Positions 30,838-42,108 of a stretch of 64,000 bases of DNA are shown here, in pieces. Origin of the DNA: Panicum virgatum (taxonomy: Eukaryota > Streptophyta > Magnoliopsida > Poales > Poaceae); NCBI RefSeq assembly GCF_016808335.1, contig NC_053139.1:37159954-37223953 (forward strand). The letters are read 5' to 3'. Each line of letters opens with the position of its first letter. Position 1 is the stretch's first letter. The position numbers and the translations under genes were made by a program. The notes under the pieces are model-generated. The model saw nothing but the letters and a program-made list of their open reading frames with translations. It was not told the DNA's origin and ran no database searches.

Positions 30838-31909
30838 TTTTTTTTTAGAAATCAGGTTTGTATTTCATATAAACAACTTGGTAGTTACAACCCAAATTGT
30901 ACAAGGACCCTCTTGACAGAAAAGAAAATTACAAGCTAGTCCTTGTAAACTCTCAGTCTTCATCGCTGTCGGTGGTCGGAGCTCAAAGCTTGAAGCCGAC
31001 CTCCTCCATGGCAATGGAATGAAGGTTTTTGATGCCGTCTTGAGCAGCACATCGACTTGGACATGCCTTAAGAACGCTGAATGACCCGGCCAAAACACAT
31101 CACCAAGCACTGAGGAATCTGACGCCTCCGCCAAGAATCCCCACACACCAATCCCCACCCACCAAACGACGAATCACCCAGAAGGGTAAGCAAACCACCA
31201 GAAGAGGTGATAGATGAAAACCAACCCGATTTCCCAAGTTGGTAGACAAAACCCACATGGGGTAAAACAAACCTCCAGTTTCCAGCAGCACACATGTTGA
31301 TTTCAAGTCCAGCAACGCGATTGACGTTGTGGGCACAACCAGCAAAGAGAAAATCACAGAAGATTCGAGAACCAATGCATAAGAAAGCACCAAAAGACCC
31401 ATGGTCGGTTCTGAACCCCCCGCATGAAACACCGTCATCGAGCACCACAAGCCCATCGACCATCACCAAGCACCATCCACCACGGACACAGATGCCACCA
31501 GGAAATCCACGGAGGGGACAAAAGATAACACATCTCTTCCAATCTGCAAACAGAACAACGCCAGAGGTCACCAGTGCTGGAGACCGAGCTGAAGCCGACA
31601 TCATCGTCGTGAAGAAAGGGCCCGGAGCTGAACTCCGCATTTGGGATACAGAAACAGAGGAAACTAACCCTGACCTAAGCAAACCTAAACCTAGAGGAAA
31701 GGGATATACATTGACCACCAGTCCCGCAACTCCTCTCTGCCTCCGATGCCGTAACAGCCGCCAGAGGCGAGATGGAGCCGACGGAAACTACGGAGAGATG
31801 CAGATCGCCTTTCTGTCACCCTTTTACTGTAGCCGAACGAAGGGGAACGAAAGGTCGAGAAGAAGAAAGATTGTTTCCGCTGGTGGTGGAGAGGAATGGT
31901 GGTGCCTCC
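30838..31909 (-). mobile_element. poly(A)-tailed retroposon, 1.07 kb, non-coding
   Basis: A perfect 17-bp duplication (TTCTGTCACC plus TACTACT) lies at 30821-30837 and 31910-31926. The insert starts on the plus strand with a T-run (30838-30846), so on the minus strand it ends in poly(A) after ATACAAACCTGATTTCT. This is the signature of target-primed insertion by LINE machinery. The minus-strand content has no intact ORF that I recognise. It may be an internally deleted non-autonomous LINE or a retroposed transcript. Confidence 0.85.
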
Positions 31910-32214
31910 TTCTGTCACCTACTACTAGGGGGTGACTGGCTGGCTGGTTGAAGCCCAGCACGGACCGCCTGTAACATCCCGAAAATACGCCCAAATAAAT
32001 CACCCACTAAAAATATTATTTTCCAAATTTTTTTTCATCGCTGAGCTCAAATCATTCCAAATTCTTTCCTTTCCGAGCAATCTTTTTCCGATGATCCGCC
32101 GTTCCGACACCAGTACCAATCTCCTTTCCCTTTCTCTCGTTCCGCGTGCTCGTCACTGACCGGCCGAACGCCGCAGCGCGCGCGGGGCCGACCGCCGCCG
32201 CGAATCCCGCCGAC

Positions 32215-32333
32215 AGCTCTCTCTCTTTCTCTCTCTCCATTTTTTTCTTTTTCCCTTTTTTCCTTTTCTTTTTTTCATTTTCTTTTCTCCCTCCTTCCCT
32301 TTCTTCCTTCTCCCTCCTCCTCCTTTCTCCCCC
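32215..32333 (+). repeat. polypyrimidine tract in the 5' LTR
   Basis: About 115 bases of nearly pure C/T, with a matching tract at 42352-42472 in the 3' LTR. It lies upstream of the LTR TATA box. Confidence 0.85.
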
Positions 32334-32882
32334 ACGCGCTGCACGCCGAGCTCTCAGCTCGACGCCGCCGTGCCCCCTTGTGCCGGCCGTGGCCCCCTCT
32401 GCCTGCGCCGTCGCTTCACCGCCGCTATGCGCCACCGCCCCTCCTACTCACCTCGACGCTCGCGCATGATCGAGCCCCGGCGGAGATCGCATCGTGCACG
32501 CACACGCCGCACGCTGGCGTTCTCTGCGCGCCTAGCTCCCCTGGATGCCGCGTCCCTCGCTCGCAGCCGCACCGCCCTCGGCTCGCCCCGTCCCATCCCC
32601 CTGCGTGCGCCGTGCCCCCTTGCCCGCCTCGTCGCTCGTGCTCAACCGAACAACAGCGGCAAGGACGAGCCGCGAGCAGGGCTGGCCACGCGCGGCACCC
32701 CGCCATAGGCCGCCTCCCCCTCCACTTGCCGTCCTTCTCTGCGCCGCCCGTCACCTCGCCGTCGCCTCCGAGCACCACCGCGCCGCTCCACGACAGCGAA
32801 TCGGCCCCCACCGCCATTAATTGCCGTCCTTCGAGCTCACCGGCCGGCCACCGCTTCCCCCTCCTCCTTGCTCAGCCCGGCC

Positions 32883-32890
32883 TATAAATA
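32883..32890 (+). promoter_or_regulatory. TATA box of the 5' LTR
   Basis: TATAAATA within GGCCTATAAATAGGCCC, a short palindromic context. The equivalent box in the 3' LTR is at 43024-43031. Transcription would start near 32915. Confidence 0.75.
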
Positions 32891-33001
32891 GGCCCACCAC
32901 CGAGCCCTCCACTCCACGAGCTCGCCCACCACTGCGCGCCCTCCTCCCTCGCTCCACAGAGCCACCGCCACGACCATCAACGCCGGCCGCCGCGCACCAC
33001 C

Positions 33002-35097
33002 GTGGCCAGGCCGCCATGCTTCACCCCCGCTCGAGGTGAGGAGGGGAATCGATCCCCCTCACTCTCCTCTCCCTTTTCCCCCTCTCCCCGGCCGCCGCCG
33101 CGCTCCCGAGGGACGCCGGCCAGGGCGCCGCCCCCTGGCCCCTGCTCTATTCTGTCCCGAGGTAGAAGAAGGAGGGGTCGGTTTTGCCCAAAACCCCCTG
33201 CCCTTCCTTCTTTTCTTCTAAGAAACCCTCCACCTCTCTAAGTCATTTTTCCAGGGAAGCCCTTACTATCTTCCTCGTCTAAGAAATGATCCCTCTACTA
33301 TATAAAACATTTAGGATTAGGTCCCTGCCTAATTTCCAGACTAACCCAAACATTTTCCAAAATTATATTGAAGACCTTCACCCCGAGAATATTTCCAAAG
33401 AAGCCCTCCCTATTTTCCCTATTTAGGAAATAACCCTTCCTCGTATAGATTTAATTCTAAATAAACCCCTGCCAATCTTCAGAGTAGCCCGAATATTTTC
33501 GAAAATTCCAATCAAGCCCTCGCCATCTCCAAAAATAATTACAAAGAAGCCCTTGAACCCCGTTTAACCCATAACCACTCCTTCGACTCATCATTTCATG
33601 CGTCAAAAATCCTCCGTTTGCCCCGAAACTTTACCACGCCATTTCTAACATAAATTTGGTCGTGCCATTAGAAAACCACCCAAAAATATTACTCCTATCA
33701 CCATATCTTAATTTCTTCTGATTCGAGCTCAACGATAAAACCTTTATTTTTTTTCTTTATTGTGTGTTTCTTTGTGTGCGCCGTAGATCACAGTGTGAAC
33801 GAGGGAGAATCCATCGACGAGCAGTACCGCGAGCAGGTGTGCAAGGACCAGTACCGCGAGCTCGAACCCGAAGGACAGTACTTCGATCAGGACTTCCCGG
33901 AAGACTTTGTGAACGGCAAGTTCAATCTCATCCTTTGATGCAAATTTTGTCCCAATTTTATAAACACAATCTACTGGCCTGTTTTATAAAACTGCATATG
34001 CTTCTATTGCTAAAACATGGTTGGATAGCCACCCCTTGATTTGTTATAACCATTCCTTGACCACCTAGATTAATGTCTACATATGATTCGTTCTGTGTGG
34101 ATGTTAATCACTGCTAGAATTGCTCAGGGCCTTATATTCGTTCTACTACACATCAAAAGTGATTATTTATAAAAGAAAATGTGTGAGTGTGTGGGAAGAG
34201 AAAAAGATGGATTTGTTGAAAATAAATGAAGGACGTGTCTCGATGAGATGGATGGCATTTCTGTGTGAATTGCCAGAAGGTGTGCTCGTACCTGTGTGGT
34301 TGAGCATGGTTGGGAGATATCCATCTTGTCACCATTAAGGACCGAGTGATGTGTCATCTCACCTAACTCAACTTATCGTACAACCACTCGACCGTTGTGT
34401 GTGGCGACCCTTAGCATAAATCCCACTAGTTAGTCTGTTAGTCATCAGGAGAGCTGGTGAGCAGCGGGTGATCAAGGAGACGAGATAAGATCTTTGTGAA
34501 TTATACCCCGGTTGGGCCTCGTTGGTAGGTCAATGACCCCTTGGTGGACCCCGTGTTGGCTACTCATGTCTAGCTAAGGTGGGTAATGGCTTCGATGGGA
34601 TCAGTATCGACACTAAGGTGATCGTGCTGTGGTACCCCGCTTGTGGGTAAAGTGTACACCTATGTAGAGTTAAAAACTATTCGAATAGCCGTGCTCACGG
34701 TATTGAGCGGGTTACGGTTTGGTCACATAACTAGTGTTTCTTCTAGAAATGGTTGGGATGGCGTGTGTTGTTTTGTTAAAGTGTCCGACAGCTATGCCGT
34801 GTGCTACGGCGGATGAGAAGTCCGGTAGCAATTTAAAACTTGGATCCTATGTGGATCAACCCTACGTGTCAAGATAATTGCTTTGAAATTTCTGTTCTTT
34901 CAAATAAACTCGTGCATAAAAATTAGCTTTACCGCAAATTAACCGATAGCCTTATCCTTGATTATTCCTGTGCATATACTCTGTTTATACCTTCTCCGTG
35001 GGTGCGGTTGGACTTGCTGAGTACGTTTGTACTCACCCTTATATATGTTGTTGCTTCAGAGGAAGATCCGGACTTCGTGGTTGAAGACGTTGAGTAG
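33002..35097 (+). CDS. putative three-exon acidic mini-ORF inside the 5' LTR
   Basis: Predicted exons are 33002-33035 (donor CGAG|GTGAGG), 33787-33915 (acceptor after a T-rich tract, GCCGTAG|ATC; donor AACG|GCAAGT, a GC type) and 35060-35097 (acceptor TTGCTTCAG|AGG, stop TAG 35095-35097). The phases join without a stop and give about 67 residues with a basic N-terminus (ARPPCFTPAR) and an acidic tail ending EEDPDFVVEDVE. In this LTR the first codon is GTG where the 3' LTR has ATG. The middle exon is open in both LTRs. I recognise no homologue. It may be a captured gene fragment, a real element gene, or a leader exon series. This rests on splice-site reading only. Confidence 0.45.
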
Positions 35098-35371
35098 AGG
35101 TTGCGTCTGCACCCAACTTTGCCTGTGGTGTTGGCCCTGTTCAGGATGTTTCCGCTGGCGCGATACTCTGAGCCCGAGCTGGATCCCATGTGGGTCATGC
35201 TTTGGTGTATTACCGTAGCCGTTTTACTTCTTGTTATTGTCTGTCTCGAGTGTCCACCTCCTCGGAGGATTGTACGGTGATGTTCCATCTGATGTAATAA
35301 ATGTGTATCAGCCTCCTGGGACTGATATTTGTATCACATTTAAGTCACCTCTTATGAGGGGACGCTTCAGG

Positions 35372-35383
35372 TGGTATCAGAGC
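35372..35383 (+). other. primer-binding site of the Tekay-type element
   Basis: TGGTATCAGAGC, a perfect match to the initiator methionine tRNA complement, two bases after the LTR. Confidence 0.95.
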
Positions 35384-35509
35384 CGTAAATTGGCTATAGG
35401 ACGTGACCGCTAAGATCGAGACCCTTTTTCTAAGCCTTTCCACATTAGAACTTTTCTTGCTTAATTCTTTTCCACACAAACACTCACCACTGACTCTTGC
35501 CTGTTCCAG

Positions 35510-36238
35510 ATGGCTGACAACGGATGGAGTAACGGAATCTGCTTCACAGAGCCTGGCCTCTCTAAGTTGTTGCTACTCAGCCTGGAACACGTTGGAGTTG
35601 TGGACACACCGGAGTACATCTACCGGGAGTACGACTCTAGGGGCACCCGTCGGTGTGACATAATGATCTTCGTGTGAAAGAGCACCTGCTATCCTGACGT
35701 GGAACCCTGGTTCATCTCCAGCACTGGCTTTTGCTTCCCAGACACCTACCGAAAGGCCACCCGAAAAGCCCTGCGACGTCTGCGTGTGGTTTACAAACAT
35801 CATCTTCAACGGACTCCTATGGGATTTTTCCCGCCCACTGAAGGAAGAAGACGCTCATGGATTGCCCGGATGAGAGGACTTGGAAGGGAACAAGAAGAAC
35901 TAGAGGATACGGTCTCCCACCTATCCACCTACCTCATCGGCTTAGACCAACTCTACCGCGAACATGCGACACAATTGAAATACCAAATCCGCAGGGCAGA
36001 AAAGGCAATCCAAGAGATGGAGTCACAACGGATAAGAGACGTACAAGCCGAAAATTCCCTAGCCTCTCTCCAAACCCATTGGCAAAACCACGAGGCTCAC
36101 AGTGGAGCAGGTGGATGGTTAGAAGAAGAACCCGAAGATACTCATTGGGATAAAGGTACTCAGACCGAAGATGAGATGTTGGAGCAGTGTCTTCCACCAA
36201 AGAAGTGCCCTATCCAGATCGAGGAAGAGTCCCCATGA
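35510..36238 (+). pseudogene. accessory ORF A upstream of gag (unknown function, one internal stop)
   Basis: It starts ATGGCTGAC immediately after a splice-acceptor-like CTGTTCCAG and runs 242 codons with a single in-frame TGA at 35675-35677. The first half is globular, with YREYDSRGTRRCD, DVEPWFISSTGF and PDTYRKATRKALRRL. The second half is rich in Leu, Glu, Gln and Arg with heptad-like spacing (SHLSTYLIGLDQLYREHATQ), suggesting a coiled coil, and the end is acidic. It is paralogous to ORF B just downstream: shared blocks are YREY/SREY, P.W..(S/T)TGF....DTY...(T/V)RKALR.L, (R/A)TPMG/RIFP and LDQLY/LDQLF. It is not gag-like, and I recognise no known domain. Confidence 0.75.
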
Positions 36239-36390
36239 TAGAAGAGTAGCACACCTAGGCTAGAGCCTCTATCCTAATAATTATGTATTCATGGAAAATG
36301 TACCCCACCCTTTTATAATAATAAAGACCACCTATCCCCTTTGTACTCAAGTATTTATGCAAAGTTTGTTCACCCTACCTTTGTTTTCAG

Positions 36391-37223
36391 ATGGCTGAGG
36401 AAGGATGGACCCAGGGCATTTGCCAAGCTGGAGAGTTTTGGTGTTTCGGAACGCCCAAGGTACTACAGCAGGGAGTACGAGCACCATGGTACTCTCCGCT
36501 GCAGGGTGATCCTGGTCATTGCCAAAAGTGACCGCTACCCCGACATCCAGCCATGGCGAGTGACCACCACCGGGTTTAGGTACCAAGACACCTATCCCTT
36601 GGTCGTCAGAAAGGCGCTCCGTTATCTATGTCGGATTTTCGAGGGACATCTTGCCCCCACACCAATGAGGATCTTTCCTTCGGCCATCAGAACCCCAGTT
36701 TGGGAGGCTCGCATGAGAAGCCTGGAACGGCGCCGCCTTGAAGAGGACCCCCTGTACCAAGTGGCTACTTACATAGCCTCCTTGGATCAGCTCTTTGACG
36801 AGCAAGCCAGCATCCTGAGGGAGCAGACCCATCGGGCCGAGACTGCATCAAATTCGGGTGGCTCAAGCCGAGGTAAGAGCCGCAGCCGCGGTCAGTAGTG
36901 AAGCGGTTGCCCAAGAGAGCCTCAGGCAGGCCCGAGACCTGCGTATACAAGAATAGACCAGAAGTGGAACGCCAGTCCCAACAATTGGAGAAACACATGT
37001 CCTACTTGGGACGCCCATCATGGGATGGGGACCACTTTTTGAGACCCCACAAGCCCCACCCGAGAACCTTGAAGGGCCTACTGCTGCCATTGAAGGAGAA
37101 GCTGCTGAGCAACCCCGGGAAAACAGAGACCTAGAGAACGGCGAGCAAGGACTGCTCATTCCCCTGGAGGATGTGAGTTCTCTTCCAAGGGGAGAACCCA
37201 CTCAAGCCAATGAGTCTGCCTAA
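36391..37223 (+). pseudogene. accessory ORF B upstream of gag, paralogue of ORF A (frameshifted)
   Basis: It starts ATGGCTGAG immediately after a splice-acceptor-like TTGTTTTCAG. The N-terminus MAEEGWTQGIC parallels MADNGWSNGIC of ORF A. An early frameshift moves the body (SREYEHHGTLRC, DIQPWRVTTTGF, QDTYPLVVRKALRYL, ASLDQLFDEQASILREQ) into the next frame up to 36898. A further shift leads to a C-terminal acidic segment (ENLEGPTAAIEGEAAEQP) ending at 37221-37223. About 270 codons in all. Gene order, shared blocks and similar starts indicate that ORFs A and B arose by tandem duplication. The function is unknown. Confidence 0.7.
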
Positions 37224-37519
37224 GTGCTAGTGGCTGTCAAGGGATGAAGCCGTGTGGTCCGAAGTTAGAGTTGTGCCCCCTTCTTTTGGAGTTGTGTACC
37301 CGGATGTGTAGTACGCGTTTTGACCTTGCCCCAGTGTTGTACCCCCCTTGCAGTAATGAAGTTGTTTGTGCTTGTTGCTTGCTAGTTTGTGTAGTTATTG
37401 TTAGTTGGTGTGCCTTCGGCAGGAGGTGGATTCTGCCTTTTCAAAAAAAAATGAACTAAATAACTTAAACATCACTTAATCCTAGTCCCAGTCTCACAAA
37501 GACTCTATCCATTCTACAG
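37224..37519 (+). other. untranslated spacer before gag
   Basis: It contains no ORF. An A-run lies at about 37442-37451, and the stretch ends with the splice-acceptor-like CATTCTACAG directly before the gag ATG. Confidence 0.5.
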
Positions 37520-38624
37520 ATGGCTTCCCGACACGGTTCAAGAGCCTCCCACAGTCGGAACTCTGTAGCCCCTGGCACAGGAGGACCGCAAAATGGGCAC
37601 GGACAGGACCCTCTCAGAGAACAGGAAGTGAACCAAAACGGAGGTGAAGTGCCACTGCCACCACCTCCACCCGTCGGGGACCTGGTACAGGCGATAAAAA
37701 ATCAGACCCTCATACTGGAAACCCTGGCCAATGCCCTCGTCAATAAGCGACCACGAGAGCAGACCATGAATGACAAGCTGACAGCTTTCCTGAGAACCAA
37801 GCCACCCACCTTCACTGGATCCAGCAACCCCTTGGAGGCAGATGACTGGCTGCGTGTGATCGAAAGGAAGCTCGAGCCATTCGAATTCCAAGACCGAGAC
37901 AAAGTTCTTCTGGTAGCTCACCAACTCACAGGAACTGACTTAGCTTAGTGGGAGAATTACTGTGCCGCTGCTGAAGATGCCACCACCATCACTTGGAACT
38001 AATTTGTGAAAGAGTTCCGCCGCTACCATATCCCCGCAGCCACCATGAAGCGCAAGGAGGATGAGTTCTGCGCACTGCAGCAAGGGAGCATGTCTGTGGA
38101 AGAATACACCTACCAGTTCATAAAACTTGCTCGCTATGCACCAGAGGAAGTGGACAAGGATGAAAAGAAGCAGGACATGTTCAAGAAGGGATTAAGCCCA
38201 GAACTCCGGACCTTGCTTACCCCTCAGATATACCCAAACTTCAATACTTTGATGAACATGGCCATTCTCACAGAAAGGCCCAAAGCTGAAGAAAGGAAAG
38301 AAAACAAGCGTAAATTCCTAGAAAGCAAGGCCTGCCAGTAGAACCGCTTCCAGAGACCAAGAAGCTCCAGCTATACTGCACCAGGATCTCAGGCCCCAAT
38401 GCAGTATAAGACCCAGTCCCAAGTGACAGGCTCCCAGGCCCCTAACACACAGTTCAGAAACCAGAACACCATGAGAGCCCCGCAGAACAATGCCAGCCAA
38501 GTCACCACTAACAACAACAATGTTAGGGCCTGTTTCAACTGCCGTGAGACAGGGCATTACATTGCCAACTGCCCATATGCCAAAACAAGCCTGCTGCATC
38601 AGCCTTTTCCAACTCGGTGAATGG
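37520..38624 (+). pseudogene. Tekay-type gag (several stops)
   Basis: It starts MASRHGSRASHSRNS and shows the retrotransposon gag core (TFTGSSNPLEADDWL, FVKEFRRYHIP, SVEEYTYQFIKLARYAPEE) and a CCHC zinc knuckle [14 protein letters not shown] near 38530-38575. In-frame stops lie at 37946-37948 (TAG), 38000-38002 (TAA) and 38339-38341 (TAG). A frameshift near 38590-38620 separates gag from the protease frame. Gag would form the virus-like particle and bind RNA. Confidence 0.9.
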
Positions 38625-41600
38625 GCCTAGGCCATCTGTATCCGGAGCCAATCGTGTCCCCGTCGGCAGCAACAACAAGGGCAACAACAACAGCCAGCAG
38701 CCTTATGGACGAGCCCGCGTCAACCACATCAACGCACAGGAGGCTCAGGGTGCACAAAGAGTGGTACTTGGCGAGTTCCTAGTCAGCTCAACTCTGGCAA
38801 CAATATTATTCGATTATGGAGCATCACACTCATTCATATCATCAAGCTTCGTGGACAAGTATAAAATACATACGGTACTACTAAAAACACCCCTATTAAC
38901 CCGGACGCCTAGAGGTGACATCAAGTGTCAACTAGGTTGTTTACGGGTAAGGATCAATTTAAGTGGGGTAGAATTTCTAGCAGACCTAGTAGTACTTAAG
39001 TCTAAGGGAATAGACGTGATCCTTAAAATGGACTGGTTAAGCCTACACAATGGCCTCATAGGTTGTGCTGACAAGGTAGTACACCTAACCAACTCAGATG
39101 GGATGCAAGTGACCTGCCATACTCGGGGAAGTAGACCAGACCCAATGGTTTTCAGTATGGATGGGAAATCCCTAGAAGGAGTTCCAGTGGTGAATGAGTA
39201 CCCTGATGTTTTCCCGGAAGAACTCCCCGGGATGCCACCAGACAGAGATATAGAGTTTGTCATAGAACTTATCCCCGGAACCTCTCCTATTGCCAAGAGA
39301 CCCTATAGGATGGCAGCCTCAGAACTAGCAGAGCTGAAGAAACAACTAGAAGAGTTACAACGAAGTGGTTTTATCAGACCTAGTTCATCCCCGTGGGGAG
39401 CCCCAGTCCTATTTGTCAAGAAAAAGGATGGGAGTATAAGGTTATGTGTAGATTACCGTGCACTGAATGAGGTTACCATCAAGAATAAGTACCCCCTCCC
39501 CAGGATTGATGATCTTTTTGATCAGCTAAAAGGAGCCAAGTACTTTTCCAAGATTGATCTGAGGTCAGGATATTATCAGCTCAAGATTAAGGAAAGTGAC
39601 ATCTCAAAGACAGCTTTTGCCACTCGTTATGGGCAGTTTGAGTTTACTGTGATATCATTTGGACTCACTAATGCACCTGCTTATTTCATGAACCTCATGA
39701 ACAAGGTGTTTATGGGCGAGTCAGATAAGTTTGTCATAGTCTTTATTGACGACATACTCATCTACTCCAAAAGTGATGAAGGGCATGAGCAACACCTTAG
39801 AGTGGTCCTGGAAAAGCTAAGAGCACATAAGCTATATGTCAAGTTCAGCAAGTGTGAATTTTGGCTCGAGAAAGTAGCCTTTCTTGGTCATATTCTGAAC
39901 GCAGAAGGAGTAGCAGTCGACCCCGAGAAAGTTGAGGCAGTTTCCAATTGGCTGTAGCCAACCAATGTTAGTGAAAGCAGAAGCTTTCTTAGTTTAGCTA
40001 GGTATTATCAGAGATTTATTGAAGGATTCTCCAAAATCACCCGGCCCATGATGGAGCTGCTCAAGAAGGAAAAGAAGTTTGTTTGGACAGAGTCCTGTGA
40101 AAGGAGCTTCCAAGAATTGAAGAAAAAGTTGACGACCGCCCCAGTGCTGACCTTACCGGACATTCATCAGGATTTTGTCGTCTATTGTGATGCATCCCGA
40201 CAAGGTTTAGGGTGTGTCCTTATGCAAGATGGGAAAGTGGTTGCATATGCTTCCCGCCAACTTAGGCCTCATGAGCAGAATTACCCAACACATGATTTGG
40301 AATTTGCAGCCGTAGTGCATGCCCTCAAAATCTAGAGACATTATCTGATCGGGAATAAGTGTGAGATCTACACTGACCATAAGAGTCTGAAGTACATTTT
40401 CACCCAACCAGATTTGAATTTAAGGCAAAGAAGGTGGCTGGAATTGGTTAAGGATTATAATCTAGAAATCCATTACCACCCGGCAAAGCTAATGTGGTAG
40501 CTGATGCCTTAAGCCGGAAACCTCACAAGCAACTCAGGCCCAAGAATGCCCATTTACAGGAAGAAATAGCACAGCTAAATGTGCACATCATTCCTCAAGG
40601 ATCTCACCGCAAGTTAAGTCTTCAGCCTACCTTGGAAGAAGAAATTAGATTGGCCCAGGGTTCAGACCAGGATTTAATGAAAATCCGTAAGCACACGGGA
40701 GAAAAATAAGGCCCCAGATTTTAGGGTAGATGACAAAGAAACCTTATGGTATAAGAATATGATTTGTGTGCCTAGGGAAGGGAAATTCCGGAACATTATC
40801 ATGGACGAAGCCCATAACTCGGCATATTCCATCCACCCCGGAGCTACCAAGATGTATATGGATTTGAGGCAAAAATATTGGTGGAATGGAATGAAGGCGG
40901 ACATTGCCCAGTTTGTCGCACATTGTGATATTTGCCAAAGGGTCAAAACTTAGCATTAGAAGCCAGCTGGGTTATTGCAACCATTACCCATTCCGGTTTG
41001 GAAATGAGATGAGATTGGCATGGATTTTGTGGTTGGTTTACCCTGGACCCAGAAAGGAAATGACTCTATATTGGTGATAGTGGATCGACTTACCAAGGTC
41101 GCACACTACTTACCTGTATGGACCAATTATGGTGGGGAAAAATTGGCCCGACTCTATATAGACCACATAGTGAAATTGCATGGTGTGCCCAGCAAAATCA
41201 TTTCGGATAGAGGGACCCAATTTACCTCTAAGTTTTGGAAAAGCCTGCATAAAGCCATGGGCACAAAGTTGGATTTTAGTTCGGCCTATCACCCGCAGAC
41301 TGATGGACAGACTGAAAGGGTAAACCAAATTATGGAGGATATGTTAAGGGCATATGTCCTTACATATGGTAAAGATTGGGAACAGAGTTTGCCCTATGCG
41401 GAGTTCTCATACAACAACAGTTATCAGGCAAGCCTAGGCATGTCGCCATTTGAGGCTCTGTACGGAAGAAAGTGCAGGACCCCTTTGATGTGGTCAGAAG
41501 TAAGAGAACGTACTTTAACCGGACCAGCTCTCATAAAAGAGGCAGAAGACCATGTGGCTGAGATTAGAGAGAAGCTAAAAGCAGCCTAATCACGGCAGAA

Positions 41601-42099
41601 GAGTTATGCAGACAAGCGAAGAAGAGAATTATGTTTTGAGGTTGGAGATTTTGTATACCTTAAGGTCTCTCCGATTCGGGGGACTCGAAGGTTTCAAGTT
41701 CAAGGAAAATTAGCTCCTCGGTATATCGGACCATACCAAGTAGTGAAAAGAGTTGGAGCAGTAGCATACCATATTCAATTGCCTAAAGAAATGTCGGATA
41801 TACATCTAGTATTTCATGTGTCTCAGCTCAGAAAGTGCTTGAGGATACCTGAAGAAGAAATAGTAGCAGTGGAAACAATTGATCTGCAAAAGGATCTTCG
41901 ATATCAAGAAGTGCCTGTCAAAATCGTAAACACTGTCACAAAAAAAACAAGGAACTCAGAAGTACGGATTTGCAGAGTGCAATGGAGCAAACACGGAGTA
42001 GAAGAAGCTACATGGGAACGCGAATATGCTCTGAAAAAGGAGTTTCCCCATCTCTTTAGAAACCAGCCGAATCTCGAGGACGAGATTCATTTTAAGTAG
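38617..42099 (+). pseudogene. Tekay-type pol: protease, RT, RNase H, integrase, chromodomain (defective)
   Basis: In order: protease with an altered active site (DYGASHSF instead of D-S/T-G) near 38815; RT with VDYRALNE and the intact catalytic FIDD (39742-39753); RNase H with [10 protein letters not shown] and TDHKSL; an HHCC finger ending CDICQ near 40935; an integrase core with DFVVGLP, ISDRGTQF and YHPQTDGQTERVNQ; and a chromodomain (RVQWSKHG, ATWERE) near 41975-42030. Stops lie at 39955, 40333, 40951 and 41587. Frameshifts lie near 40490 and 40705, and other lesions near 40960-41010. The stop at 42097-42099 is next to the 3' LTR. It is non-functional but clearly Tekay/Del-like. Confidence 0.92.
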
Positions 42100-42108
42100 T
42101 GTAGGTTT

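Larger units (their letters stand above)
31970..35369 (+). repeat. 5' LTR of the Tekay-type element
   Basis: It pairs with 42109-45512. It contains a polypyrimidine tract, a TATA box and three putative exons listed separately. It ends ACGCTTCA directly before the primer-binding site. Confidence 0.95.

Noticed and set aside
31068..31718. 216-codon minus-strand ORF in the poly(A) retroposon
   Set aside because: No recognisable domain, composition like untranslated sequence, and overlapping plus-strand ORF of similar length.
32146..33241. multiple 60-190-codon ORFs in the GC-rich part of the Tekay LTRs (also 42190-43383)
   Set aside because: Pro/Ser/Arg-rich low-complexity frames on both strands. 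Only the three-exon acidic mini-ORF has matching splice signals and phases.
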